From Fimenecus sp051881415 (GTDB lineage: Bacteria; Bacillota; Clostridia; Oscillospirales; Acutalibacteraceae): a DNA stretch of 11,209 nucleotides. The notes beneath the pieces are model-generated. The model had not been told where the DNA came from and did not search any database. It saw only the letters and a list, made by a program, of their open reading frames with translations. A program made the translations under genes and the position numbers. The stretch covers positions 1 to 11,209 of the forward strand of contig JBJEPV010000083.1 in assembly GCA_051881415.1 (NCBI GenBank), written 5' to 3'. Position 1 is the stretch's first letter, and the number at the start of each line of letters is the position of its first letter. Of the stretch, positions 5,112 through 11,209 are shown piece after piece.

Positions 5112-5285
5112 ATGCTTACTTGGCTTGCTCAAAATACAGCAACGATTATGATATGTGCTGTGTTAATTGCTGTTGTGGCGGCAATTATCATCCATATGAT
5201 AAAAAACAAGAAAAAAGGAAAATCCGCCTGCGGTTGCGGATGTGCAGACTGCCCCATGCGCAGTGCTTGTCATAAGCAGAGATAA
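5112..5285 (+). CDS. FeoB-associated Cys-rich membrane protein
   Basis: This is a 57-residue peptide with one predicted membrane helix (about 11-30, TIMICAVLIAVVAAIII), a basic stretch (KNKKKGK, 31-37) and a Cys-rich tail, CGCGCADCPMRSACH (40-54), with Cys at 40, 42, 44, 47 and 53. This architecture is that of the FeoB-associated Cys-rich family encoded directly after feoB in many Firmicutes. The positive-inside rule puts the tail in the cytosol. It may receive or sense Fe(II) emerging from FeoB, but its biochemical role is not established. ATG 5112 has AGAGGTG (5098-5104) 7 bases upstream and lies 27 bases after feoB. It is shorter than usual gene-length cut-offs and easily missed. Confidence 0.88.
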   Translation: MLTWLAQNTATIMICAVLIAVVAAIIIHMIKNKKKGKSACGCGCADCPMRSACHKQR

Positions 5286-5292
5286 TTGTGTT

Positions 5293-5325
5293 GGAGATGC
5301 AGGTGCAGACTTGCATCTTCTTTTT
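5293..5325 (+). terminator. Terminator of the feo operon
   Basis: An 11-bp stem with two GU pairs (5293-5303 with 5310-5320) and a 6-base loop is followed by five T residues (5321-5325), beginning 8 bases after the stop of the Cys-rich peptide gene. Confidence 0.75.
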
Positions 5326-5337
5326 CTCTGTCGGCTC

Positions 5338-5366
5338 TTGCAATTTGCGGAAAACCTGTATATAAT
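5338..5366 (+). promoter_or_regulatory. Predicted promoter of the transporter / radical SAM operon
   Basis: TTGCAA (5338-5343) and a perfect TATAAT (5361-5366) are separated by 17 bases, with a start expected near 5373 and a 5' UTR of about 64 bases. No GTTAGC/GCTAAC palindrome is near, so this unit is probably not part of the iron regulon. Confidence 0.7.
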
Positions 5367-5436
5367 ACGATATAGATACATGCAGGGAGGCGTGTTTTTA
5401 CACTCTTCCCTTATTTATTTTTTTGGAGGTGAGCCG

Positions 5437-6897
5437 ATGCAAAAGACATTGCCGAAAAAGAAAAAGTTCGGATACGCATTCGGCATTTTTACAGAATCGC
5501 TGATTTATAATATGTTTTATACATATTACCTGACCTTTTTGGTGGAAATCGTCGGGATTCAGCCGCGCTTTGCGTCTATCGTGATTTTTATTTCCATTGC
5601 TTGGGATGCCGTCACCGACCCGATGATTGGCAGTTATACCGACCGTGCAGGTGTCGACAAACGCAAAGTGATGAAAATGTCCGTGGTGCCGCTTGCCTTG
5701 GTGTTTGTCATTGCGTGGACGAGTTTCGGCGCGGGATTTTCAAGTCAGCTTGTCAAAGTGCTGGTTTACACTTTGATTTCCATGTTGATTTGGGTGTTTT
5801 ACACGATGTATACCATTCCGTATTATGCGGTGGTTGCGGAATTGACCGAGGATTATGACGAACGGACGGATATTCGCTCGCTTTCCTCTTTGCTGAATGC
5901 GGTGGCAGTCGGGCTTGGCAATATTCTGCCCGCATTGGTGCCGACGGTTGCCGTTTTGCTGACCGAAAAATACCAAAGCAACGCCTATGCGGTGATTGCG
6001 GTGATTATCAGCTTGCTCGCCGTACTGTTCGGCTTTGTCTGCTGTAAATCCTTGCAAGGGATTTACACGCCGAAAACCGCCGAAACCGGCACGGAGAAAA
6101 GCACGGTGCGCGGCACCTTCCGTTCGTTCGGCGAGGTCTTAAAGCTAAAACCGGCAAAGTGGTTTTTGCTGTTTGTCTTTTTCTTCTTGGCGGCTTCCTC
6201 GATGATACAGTCCAACTTAACCTATATGGTCATTGATTGCATCGGTATGGAATACGATACCGGCATCACCTTTGTGATTTTGTCGCTGGTTGTATTTATG
6301 GCGATAACCGTGCCATTGGTCGAAAAAACGGCGCAAAAGAAAGATCGCCGTTTTGCCGCAATCCTGTTTTTAAGTCTCACTTGTGTCGGTGAACTGATTT
6401 TAAAATGCGTCGGCTTAGATGTGCGCGTCGGCAATTTCCCGATTATGTGTATTTTGAGCCCTGCGCTTTTAGGTGTGGGCGCGGGCACCTTTTGGACGCT
6501 GTTCTACTCGATGGGGTATGATTTGGTGGAACTCGATGAGTTTAAAAACGGCAAACGGCGTGAATCCATTATTACGGCATTGCCGCAGCTTGTGCAAAAA
6601 TTCGGCTCGGCATTCGGCATTTTGGCGGCAGGGCAGCTTTTGTCGCTGTACGGTTATGATGCTTCCGCCGATGTGGCAGGGCAGGAGGCTTTAATTCGCC
6701 GCGTGACCGATGCGCATATCGTAAACGGTATGGAAAACATTGCAACGCTCATTCCCGCGGTTTTAATTGCCGTTTCCGTTTTGGCGTGCGTGGCGTACCC
6801 CATGACGCGCAAAACCTTTGAGGCTTTAAAAACGCAGTTAGAGAAAAAGCGTGCGGGCAAAGACTGTTCCATCGAGGGAATTCAGCATATTTTGTAA
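5437..6897 (+). CDS. MFS transporter, GPH (glycoside-pentoside-hexuronide) type
   Basis: This 486-residue polytopic membrane protein has about 12 hydrophobic segments. Two signatures of the GPH/MelB-like MFS group are visible: WDAVTDPMIGSYTDRAG (56-72) with the D-x-x-x-D-P-x-x-G-x-x-x-D-R pattern, and IPYYAVVAELTEDYDERT (127-144). This group normally cotransports sugars or glycosides with Na+ or H+; the substrate here cannot be told. The ATG at 5437 has GGAGG (5425-5429) 7 bases upstream; the open frame back to 5242 overlaps the previous terminator and is not coding. The stop is 14 bases before the radical SAM gene, so the pair is probably cotranscribed. No sugar-hydrolysing enzyme is next to it, which leaves its cargo open. 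Confidence 0.88.
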   Translation: MQKTLPKKKKFGYAFGIFTESLIYNMFYTYYLTFLVEIVGIQPRFASIVIFISIAWDAVTDPMIGSYTDRAGVDKRKVMKMSVVPLALVFVIAWTSFGAGFSSQLVKVLVYTLISMLIWVFYTMYTIPYYAVVAELTEDYDERTDIRSLSSLLNAVAVGLGNILPALVPTVAVLLTEKYQSNAYAVIAVIISLLAVLFGFVCCKSLQGIYTPKTAETGTEKSTVRGTFRSFGEVLKLKPAKWFLLFVFFFLAASSMIQSNLTYMVIDCIGMEYDTGITFVILSLVVFMAITVPLVEKTAQKKDRRFAAILFLSLTCVGELILKCVGLDVRVGNFPIMCILSPALLGVGAGTFWTLFYSMGYDLVELDEFKNGKRRESIITALPQLVQKFGSAFGILAAGQLLSLYGYDASADVAGQEALIRRVTDAHIVNGMENIATLIPAVLIAVSVLACVAYPMTRKTFEALKTQLEKKRAGKDCSIEGIQHIL

Positions 6898-6911
6898 GGA
6901 AACAATCCGCG

Positions 6912-8612
6912 ATGAAAACCGTAATTTGTTGTTTAAATTCCAAATACATTCATTCGTCTCTTGCGCCTTGGTGCCTGCTTGCGGGCATCAGGGCGTATTG
7001 TTCTGCCGAAGTGACGGCAAAGGTCGTGGAGGGCACGGTCAATGAGCCGCAGGACGCGATTTTTGCCCGTCTGTCTGCCGAGCAGCCCGCAGTTATCGGC
7101 TTTTGCACCTATATTTGGAATGTGCAGGCGGTTTTAGAACTTGCCGAACGCATCAAATCGTGTCACCCGTCCGTGCAAATCGTCCTCGGCGGGCCGGAGG
7201 TTTCCTACCGTGCCGAACAGGTTTTGCACAAGTATCCGTTTGTGGATTTTGTTGTGTCGGGCGAGGGGGAATACCCCTTTGCCGCGTTGCTGAACGCTTT
7301 GCAGGCAGGGGATAGCCGCGCGCTTGCCGAAGTTTGCGGGCTGTGTTATCGAACGGCGGAAAAAATCCGTTTGTCCGCGCCGTATATCGGGTCGGGCGAC
7401 CCTGTTTCACCGTATTGCGACGAATATTTTGATGCTTTAAACGGGCGGATTGCCTATCTCGAAACCTCGCGCGGGTGTCCGTACAACTGTGCGTTTTGCC
7501 TGTCGGGGCGGTGCGGCACAGTGCGCTTTTTCTCGCTCGAAACCGCCAAAGAGAATATTTTGCGCCTTGCGAACAGCGGCGCAAAAACCATTAAGTTTGT
7601 TGACCGCACCTTTAATGCCGACAAAAAACGCGCATACGGGATTTTCTCGTTTATCCTGTCGCACTACGGCAAAGACATCCCCGATACTGTTTGCTTTCAC
7701 TTCGAGATTGCGGGCGATATTTTAAATGATGCGCTCATCGACTTGTTGGCAACCGCGCCCAAAGGGGCAATACAACTCGAAATCGGCTTGCAGAGTTTCA
7801 ACGAAACCACGCTTGCAAGCATTCACCGTAAGACCGATACGCAAAAACTCCTCCGCAATATCAAGCGCTTGATTGCACCGCGCAATATCCATATTCATAT
7901 TGATTTAATCGCAGGTTTGCCGTATGAGGATTACGAAAGTTTTGCCGACAGTTTCAACAAAGCCTTTGCCCTCGCGCCCGATATGTTGCAATTCGGCTTT
8001 TTAAAATTGCTTTACGGTGCGCCGATGCGTGAAAATCCCGAAGAATATCCCTGCACCTTCTCCGAAGTCCCACCCTATGAAGTACAGTCCACCCCGTGGC
8101 TTTCACAATCGGAATTGCGGAAAATGCACGGCGTAGAGGATGCCTTTGACCGCATTTGGAACAGTGGGCGGTTTCGCCGTACGGTGCAGTATGCTTTGTC
8201 CGCTACCGAGACAGAGCCGTTTGCCTTTTTTGCCGATTTTGCGGAATATTTGTCCGCAAAAAATGCGCCTACTGAAAAAGTGCCGTTAGATGTCTATTCC
8301 GAAAGTTTATTTACCTATTTGTGTGCATTGCCGCAAACGGACAATGCGGTTTTACGCGACAAAATGGTTTGTGACCGCCTTGCAACCAACGCCTCGGGCG
8401 TGTTGCCTGCTTTTTTAAGAGTCGATGACCGCCGCTTAAAAGAAGTGCGTACTTTGTTGAATACCGACCCGCAAACCCGCGCACGCCCGGGCGCCAAGCG
8501 TGCCGTTGCGCTCCTTTACAGCGAAAACCGCGCGGTATATGCCGATTATATCGCCGCTGACCGTGTGACGGGGGAATATCCGTTACAGTATATTTCTTTA
8601 AAAGAAAAATAA
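6912..8612 (+). CDS. Cobalamin-binding-type radical SAM protein (DUF4080)
   Basis: This 566-residue protein has an N-terminal Rossmann-like B12-binding-type domain (about 1-135, with LGGPEVSY at 92-99 and SGEGEYPF at 116-123). A radical SAM core carries CPYNCAFC (189-196; Cys189, Cys193 and Cys196 bind the 4Fe-4S cluster), LEIGLQSFN (289-297) and HIDLIAGLPYED (329-340). The C-terminal region (about 370-566) matches the DUF4080 family in appearance. The classical D-x-H-x-x-G cobalamin motif is not visible, so any cobalamin would be bound without a His ligand. The reaction is unknown; related proteins carry out methylations or ring rearrangements. ATG 6912 is preceded by AAGGA (6896-6900) with a longish 11-base spacing, overlapping the transporter's stop codon region. 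Cotranscription with the transporter is likely, but a shared substrate is only a guess. Confidence 0.88.
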   Translation: MKTVICCLNSKYIHSSLAPWCLLAGIRAYCSAEVTAKVVEGTVNEPQDAIFARLSAEQPAVIGFCTYIWNVQAVLELAERIKSCHPSVQIVLGGPEVSYRAEQVLHKYPFVDFVVSGEGEYPFAALLNALQAGDSRALAEVCGLCYRTAEKIRLSAPYIGSGDPVSPYCDEYFDALNGRIAYLETSRGCPYNCAFCLSGRCGTVRFFSLETAKENILRLANSGAKTIKFVDRTFNADKKRAYGIFSFILSHYGKDIPDTVCFHFEIAGDILNDALIDLLATAPKGAIQLEIGLQSFNETTLASIHRKTDTQKLLRNIKRLIAPRNIHIHIDLIAGLPYEDYESFADSFNKAFALAPDMLQFGFLKLLYGAPMRENPEEYPCTFSEVPPYEVQSTPWLSQSELRKMHGVEDAFDRIWNSGRFRRTVQYALSATETEPFAFFADFAEYLSAKNAPTEKVPLDVYSESLFTYLCALPQTDNAVLRDKMVCDRLATNASGVLPAFLRVDDRRLKEVRTLLNTDPQTRARPGAKRAVALLYSENRAVYADYIAADRVTGEYPLQYISLKEK

Positions 8613-8705
8613 AAATTTTTCACGGTCAAATGAACTCTATTTCTGAAAATTTTTGCTGTTTTTCCTTGTAAAAAAGGGGAAGATCTCTTAACTTATACGA
8701 AAACC

Positions 8706-8746
8706 TGCCGCCCAAACCATATTGCTGTGATTTGGGCGGCATTTTT
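8706..8746 (+). terminator. Rho-independent terminator after the radical SAM gene
   Basis: An 11-bp perfect stem (8706-8716 with 8731-8741, arms TGCCGCCCAAA / TTTGGGCGGCA) with a 14-base loop is followed by five T residues. It lies 93 bases after the stop codon. The sequence between (8613-8705) is A/T-rich with no gene. Confidence 0.8.
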
Positions 8747-8814
8747 GGCATAAAATAAGGAAAAACGGCTGTTTTCGCGTTCAAGTGTGCCCGTTCACTT
8801 CGCTTGTGGAATAC

Positions 8815-8843
8815 TTGCCAACCGCAAAAATTTATGATACTAT
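8815..8843 (+). promoter_or_regulatory. Predicted promoter of the NfeD-SPFH operon
   Basis: TTGCCA (8815-8820) and TACTAT (8838-8843) are separated by 17 bases, with TGA directly before the -10 hexamer as an extended -10. The start is expected near 8850, about 50 bases before the NfeD start codon. Confidence 0.6.
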
Positions 8844-8900
8844 GGGAACAACATCAGGCGAGGGTACCGCGCCGAATGTTTGAAAGGGAAGGTGATTTGA

Positions 8901-9359
8901 ATGCTGACAATTTCATCAACCGCCCTGACGGTCATCTGGATTGTGCTTCTGGTGCTGTTCCTGATTTTGGAGGCCGCCACCGTACAGTTGGTTTCTGCGT
9001 GGTTTGCGCTCGGCGCGTTGTGCGCGCTGCTTGCAAATCTTTGCGGGGTGGGTGTAGTTTGGCAAGTTGTGCTGTTCTTGGTTGTATCTGCAATTTGCCT
9101 GATTGCCACACGGCCGCTTGTTAAAAAAATGACAGCGACCAAAATCCAAAAGACGAATGCAGACCGCTGTATCGGCGCAGAAGCCGTGGTGTTGGAAGAA
9201 ATCAACAATCTGAAATCCACGGGGCTTGTCAAGGCAATGGGCAACACTTGGACGGCACGATCGGAAGACGGCTCGGTCATCCCGAAGGACGCTGTTGTGG
9301 TTGTCCGCAAAATGGAAGGCGTTAAACTGATTGTGTCACAGCAATCTGAAAAGCAATAA
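8901..9359 (+). CDS. NfeD family membrane protein (short form)
   Basis: This 152-residue protein has three hydrophobic segments (about 8-27, 30-48 and 50-70) and a C-terminal soluble OB-fold-like domain (about 88-146; IGAEAVVLEEI, then GLVKAMGNTWTARSEDGS, then VVVVRKMEGVKLIV). This is the short NfeD type, without the N-terminal ClpP-like protease domain of the long form. Short NfeD proteins are encoded next to SPFH proteins and are thought to bind them in membrane microdomains. GGGAAGGTGA (8886-8895) lies 5 bases before ATG 8901. The SPFH gene starts 18 bases after the stop, so the two form an operon. Confidence 0.9.
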   Translation: MLTISSTALTVIWIVLLVLFLILEAATVQLVSAWFALGALCALLANLCGVGVVWQVVLFLVVSAICLIATRPLVKKMTATKIQKTNADRCIGAEAVVLEEINNLKSTGLVKAMGNTWTARSEDGSVIPKDAVVVVRKMEGVKLIVSQQSEKQ

Positions 9360-9377
9360 ACAAACGGAGGGTTATGT

Positions 9378-10325
9378 ATGTGGATTTATGTTCTCTTAGG
9401 TATTGTATTGGTAATTCTGCTGATTGTGGCGGCAAACATTAAGGTTGTTCCGCAGTCAAAAGCGTATGTCATTGAGCGCTTGGGTGCATATATGACAACT
9501 TGGCAAACGGGCTTTCACATTAAAATCCCGTTCTTTGAGAGAGTCGCAAAAATCGTCTCTTTAAAAGAGCAGGTGGTTGATTTCGCACCGCAGCCGGTGA
9601 TCACCAAAGATAATGTTACCATGCAGATTGATACGGTCGTGTTTTTCCAAATTACCGACCCGAAGCTTTACACTTACGGTGTAGAAGCGCCGCTGTCGGC
9701 GATTGAAAACCTGACCGCGACAACGCTGCGTAACATCATTGGTGAATTGGAACTTGACAGCACCTTGACCTCGCGCGACACCATCAACGCGAAAATCCGC
9801 GTGATTTTGGACGAAGCGACTGACCCGTGGGGCATTAAGGTCAACCGTGTTGAATTGAAAAACATCATTCCGCCGCGTGAAATTCAGGACGCGATGGAAA
9901 AACAGATGAAAGCCGAGCGTCAGCGCCGTGAGGCCATCCTCACCGCCGAGGGCGAAAAGGCAAGTAAGATTCTGGTTGCCGAAGGGCACAAAGAGTCGCA
10001 AATTCTCAACGCCGAGGCGGAAAAACAGGCGGCAATTCTGCGTGCCGAGGCTGTCAAAGAAGCCAAAATCCGCGAAGCCGAGGGTGAAGCGCAAGCCATT
10101 CTTGCCGTACAGCAGGCAAATGCCGATGCAATCCGTATGATTAACGAGGCAAACCCCGGCGACGCCGTGATTGCGATTAAGAGTCTCGAAGCGTTTGCAA
10201 AAGCCGCCGACGGCAAGGCGACCAAAATTATTATCCCGTCCGAAATTCAAAGCCTTGCAGGGCTTGCAACCAGTCTCAAAGAATTGGTAACGGACGCACC
10301 CGCCGACGAGAAAAAAGGCAAATAA
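9378..10325 (+). CDS. SPFH / band 7 (stomatin-prohibitin) domain protein
   Basis: This 315-residue protein has an N-terminal membrane anchor (3-19) and an SPFH domain (about 23-180, starting VVPQSKAYVIERLGAY and including NIIGELELDSTLTSRDTINAKI and WGIKVNRVELKNIIPP). A long Ala/Glu-rich helix follows, containing five consecutive 11-residue repeats (187-241, each starting IL or IR and carrying AE). The length and pattern match the QmcA/stomatin-like type encoded with short NfeD partners. SPFH proteins form large ring or cage oligomers that organise membrane microdomains and can associate with proteases. ATG 9378 has GGAGG (9366-9370) 7 bases upstream; the nearby ATG at 9374 is out of frame. 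A strong terminator follows directly. Confidence 0.94.
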   Translation: MWIYVLLGIVLVILLIVAANIKVVPQSKAYVIERLGAYMTTWQTGFHIKIPFFERVAKIVSLKEQVVDFAPQPVITKDNVTMQIDTVVFFQITDPKLYTYGVEAPLSAIENLTATTLRNIIGELELDSTLTSRDTINAKIRVILDEATDPWGIKVNRVELKNIIPPREIQDAMEKQMKAERQRREAILTAEGEKASKILVAEGHKESQILNAEAEKQAAILRAEAVKEAKIREAEGEAQAILAVQQANADAIRMINEANPGDAVIAIKSLEAFAKAADGKATKIIIPSEIQSLAGLATSLKELVTDAPADEKKGK

Positions 10326-10336
10326 GAAAAGAACTG

Positions 10337-10370
10337 TACGCGGGCGGGTTTTTCCCACCCGCGTATTTTT
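10337..10370 (+). terminator. Terminator of the NfeD-SPFH operon
   Basis: A 12-position stem (10337-10348 with 10354-10365) has one internal C/A mismatch, a 5-base T loop and a closing T-run (10366-10370). It begins 11 bases after the SPFH stop codon. Confidence 0.88.
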
Positions 10371-10391
10371 CTGCCGAAAATCAGCAATATC

Positions 10392-10417
10392 GCGTAGGGA
10401 ACGGTCGTACCGTTCCG
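10392..10417 (+). repeat. Short palindromic repeat, family A, copy 2
   Basis: GCGTAGG leads into a perfect 8-bp palindrome (GGAACGGT, CGT loop, ACCGTTCC), then G. It is a close relative of the element at 366-392. It lies in the stretch 10371-10713, which otherwise holds no supported gene and no clear promoter. Confidence 0.6.
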
Positions 10418-10480
10418 CAGAATTACAGCAAATTTTTGCAGGCACAGAGACTACTCACTCTACGAATAGATTGCATTTCC

Positions 10481-10510
10481 GCGTAGTGGCGGGCTTCCAC
10501 GCCCGCAAGG
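10481..10510 (+). repeat. Short GC-rich palindromic repeat, family B, copy 2
   Basis: GCGTAGTG leads into GCGGGC (10489-10494), a TTCCAC loop and GCCCGC (10501-10506). It follows the family A copy by 63 bases, as the family B element at 419-447 follows family A copy 1. The order A then B is the same at both ends of the window. Confidence 0.5.
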
Positions 10511-10713
10511 CGTTCTGTGGTTATCAAAGAATGTCCTATTTTGTGATTTTGGTGGAAAAAGAAGACCGTATTTCACTTGTAATGCTACACGCGTATTATA
10601 AAATCGGGTATCGACTTGATATTCCGAGCATCATTTCGCAAATGTGCGCATAGCAGGGTATTGCTTTGCATATTTTTCCGGTTTTCTCCGATACTAAATC
10701 TGAGGTGACTGCT

Positions 10714-11184
10714 TTGGACGATAAAGAACTACTCGGCTATATTCTCAACACCCCGCACGACAATATGACCAACGAAGAAATTATCCACATGCTTTTGGAA
10801 AACACGGTGGCAACGCGCGGCGAGGAAAAAGAAACCTTCGGCCAGCGCGCGGCGGATAAAATGGCGGCGTTTGCAGGCAGTTGGGGCTTTATATTGTCAT
10901 TTAGTGCTTTGCTTCTTTTGTGGATTGTCGTCAATTTAATTGCGGCTTCCCGCGCGTTTGACCCGTACCCGTTTATCTTGCTTAATTTGGTATTGTCCTG
11001 CATTGCCGCCGTGCAGGCGCCGCTGATTATGATGAGCCAACAGCGCCAAGAGCAAAAGGACCGACAGCGCAGTGAAAACGATTATAAAATTAACTTGAAA
11101 TCCGAAATCATTTTAAAAGACTTACACAAAAAACTGGATTATATTATCGAAGAATTAAACGACAAAAAACCGCCGAACTGTTGA
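10714..11184 (+). CDS. DUF1003 family membrane protein
   Basis: This 156-residue protein has the DUF1003 core: RAADKMAAFAGSWGFILSF (45-63), a first membrane helix (about 52-77), DPYPFILLNLVLSCIAAVQAPLIMMSQQRQ (82-111) carrying the second helix, KDR, and the basic helical tail with ENDYKINLKSE. Residues are counted from the TTG start. The family's function is not known. I prefer the TTG at 10714, because GAGGTG (10702-10707) lies 6 bases upstream; the frame extends to another TTG at 10666, which lacks a ribosome binding site. The N-terminal 40 residues (LLGYILNTPHDNMTNEEIIHMLLEN) form a soluble helical extension. It is probably monocistronic: a terminator overlaps its end. Confidence 0.85.
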   Translation: MDDKELLGYILNTPHDNMTNEEIIHMLLENTVATRGEEKETFGQRAADKMAAFAGSWGFILSFSALLLLWIVVNLIAASRAFDPYPFILLNLVLSCIAAVQAPLIMMSQQRQEQKDRQRSENDYKINLKSEIILKDLHKKLDYIIEELNDKKPPNC

Positions 11185-11199
11185 ACGGCGGTTTTGCTT
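11166..11199 (+). terminator. Terminator overlapping the end of the DUF1003 gene
   Basis: A 10-bp perfect stem (11166-11175 with 11186-11195, arms AAAACCGCCG / CGGCGGTTTT) has a 10-base loop that contains the TGA stop codon at 11182-11184. The T-rich right arm continues into GCTTT. The A-rich left arm also makes it usable from the opposite strand. Confidence 0.75.
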
Positions 11200-11209
11200 T
11201 GTGAAAATC

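Noticed and set aside
5242..5436. Upstream extension of the MFS transporter frame
   Set aside because: It overlaps the Cys-rich peptide gene, the feo terminator and the predicted promoter, while the ATG at 5437 has an optimal GGAGG site.
9561..10445. A 294-codon minus-strand open frame opposite the SPFH gene
   Set aside because: It is antisense to the SPFH coding sequence and also crosses its terminator. Its length reflects the codon bias of the true gene.
10471..10653. A 60-codon open frame between the palindromic repeats and the DUF1003 gene
   Set aside because: Its first third runs through the family B repeat, no ribosome binding site precedes its start or the internal ATG at 10531, and the product resembles nothing I know. 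The downstream part could be a decayed fragment but is not supported.

Overview
The window looks like a chromosome segment of a Gram-positive anaerobe of the class Clostridia, probably a gut or rumen Oscillospiraceae-type organism. This is inferred from strong GGAGG-type ribosome binding sites, consensus TTGACA/TATAAT promoters, a dockerin domain, a clostridial-type feo cluster with a FeoB-associated Cys-rich peptide, and a DUF4080 radical SAM protein. No species is claimed.

Layout. (1) 1-633: the 3' remnant of a dockerin-containing gene (56-298), then a gene-poor stretch with short palindromic repeats and a structured leader (about 505-633) containing interleaved inverted repeats, a possible 10-codon leader peptide and an anti-Shine-Dalgarno segment. 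(2) 634-1260: a GNAT acetyltransferase, separated by a bidirectional terminator from (3) a minus-strand DtxR-family metalloregulator (1371-1745). (4) 1746-5285: the divergently transcribed ferrous iron uptake cluster feoA, feoA, feoB and a 57-aa FeoB-associated Cys-rich membrane peptide. A consensus promoter drives it, and copies of the palindrome GTTAGC-N4-GCTAAC lie at the promoter, in the 5' UTR and in front of feoB. (5) 5437-8612: a GPH-type MFS transporter and a cobalamin-binding-type radical SAM protein (DUF4080), probably cotranscribed. (6) 8901-10325: a short NfeD-family protein and an SPFH/band 7 protein, the usual membrane-microdomain pair. (7) 10326-10713: a terminator and a second group of the same palindromic repeats seen at 340-447. 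(8) 10714-11184: a DUF1003 membrane protein with a probable TTG start, ending in a terminator whose loop holds the stop codon.

How the genes work together. The clearest module is iron. The DtxR-type protein has DtxR/IdeR-like primary-site ligands (Met9, Cys100, Glu103, His104) rather than the MntR set. It probably represses feoAAB when Fe(II) is sufficient by binding the GTTAGC/GCTAAC palindromes, one of which covers the predicted transcription start. A terminator-like hairpin between the second feoA and feoB, followed by another operator, suggests that feoB is also controlled separately. The most novel-looking items are the leader upstream of the acetyltransferase, the wide-spaced operator family, and a 90-residue acidic, Lys/Arg-free insert in an extracytoplasmic loop of FeoB.
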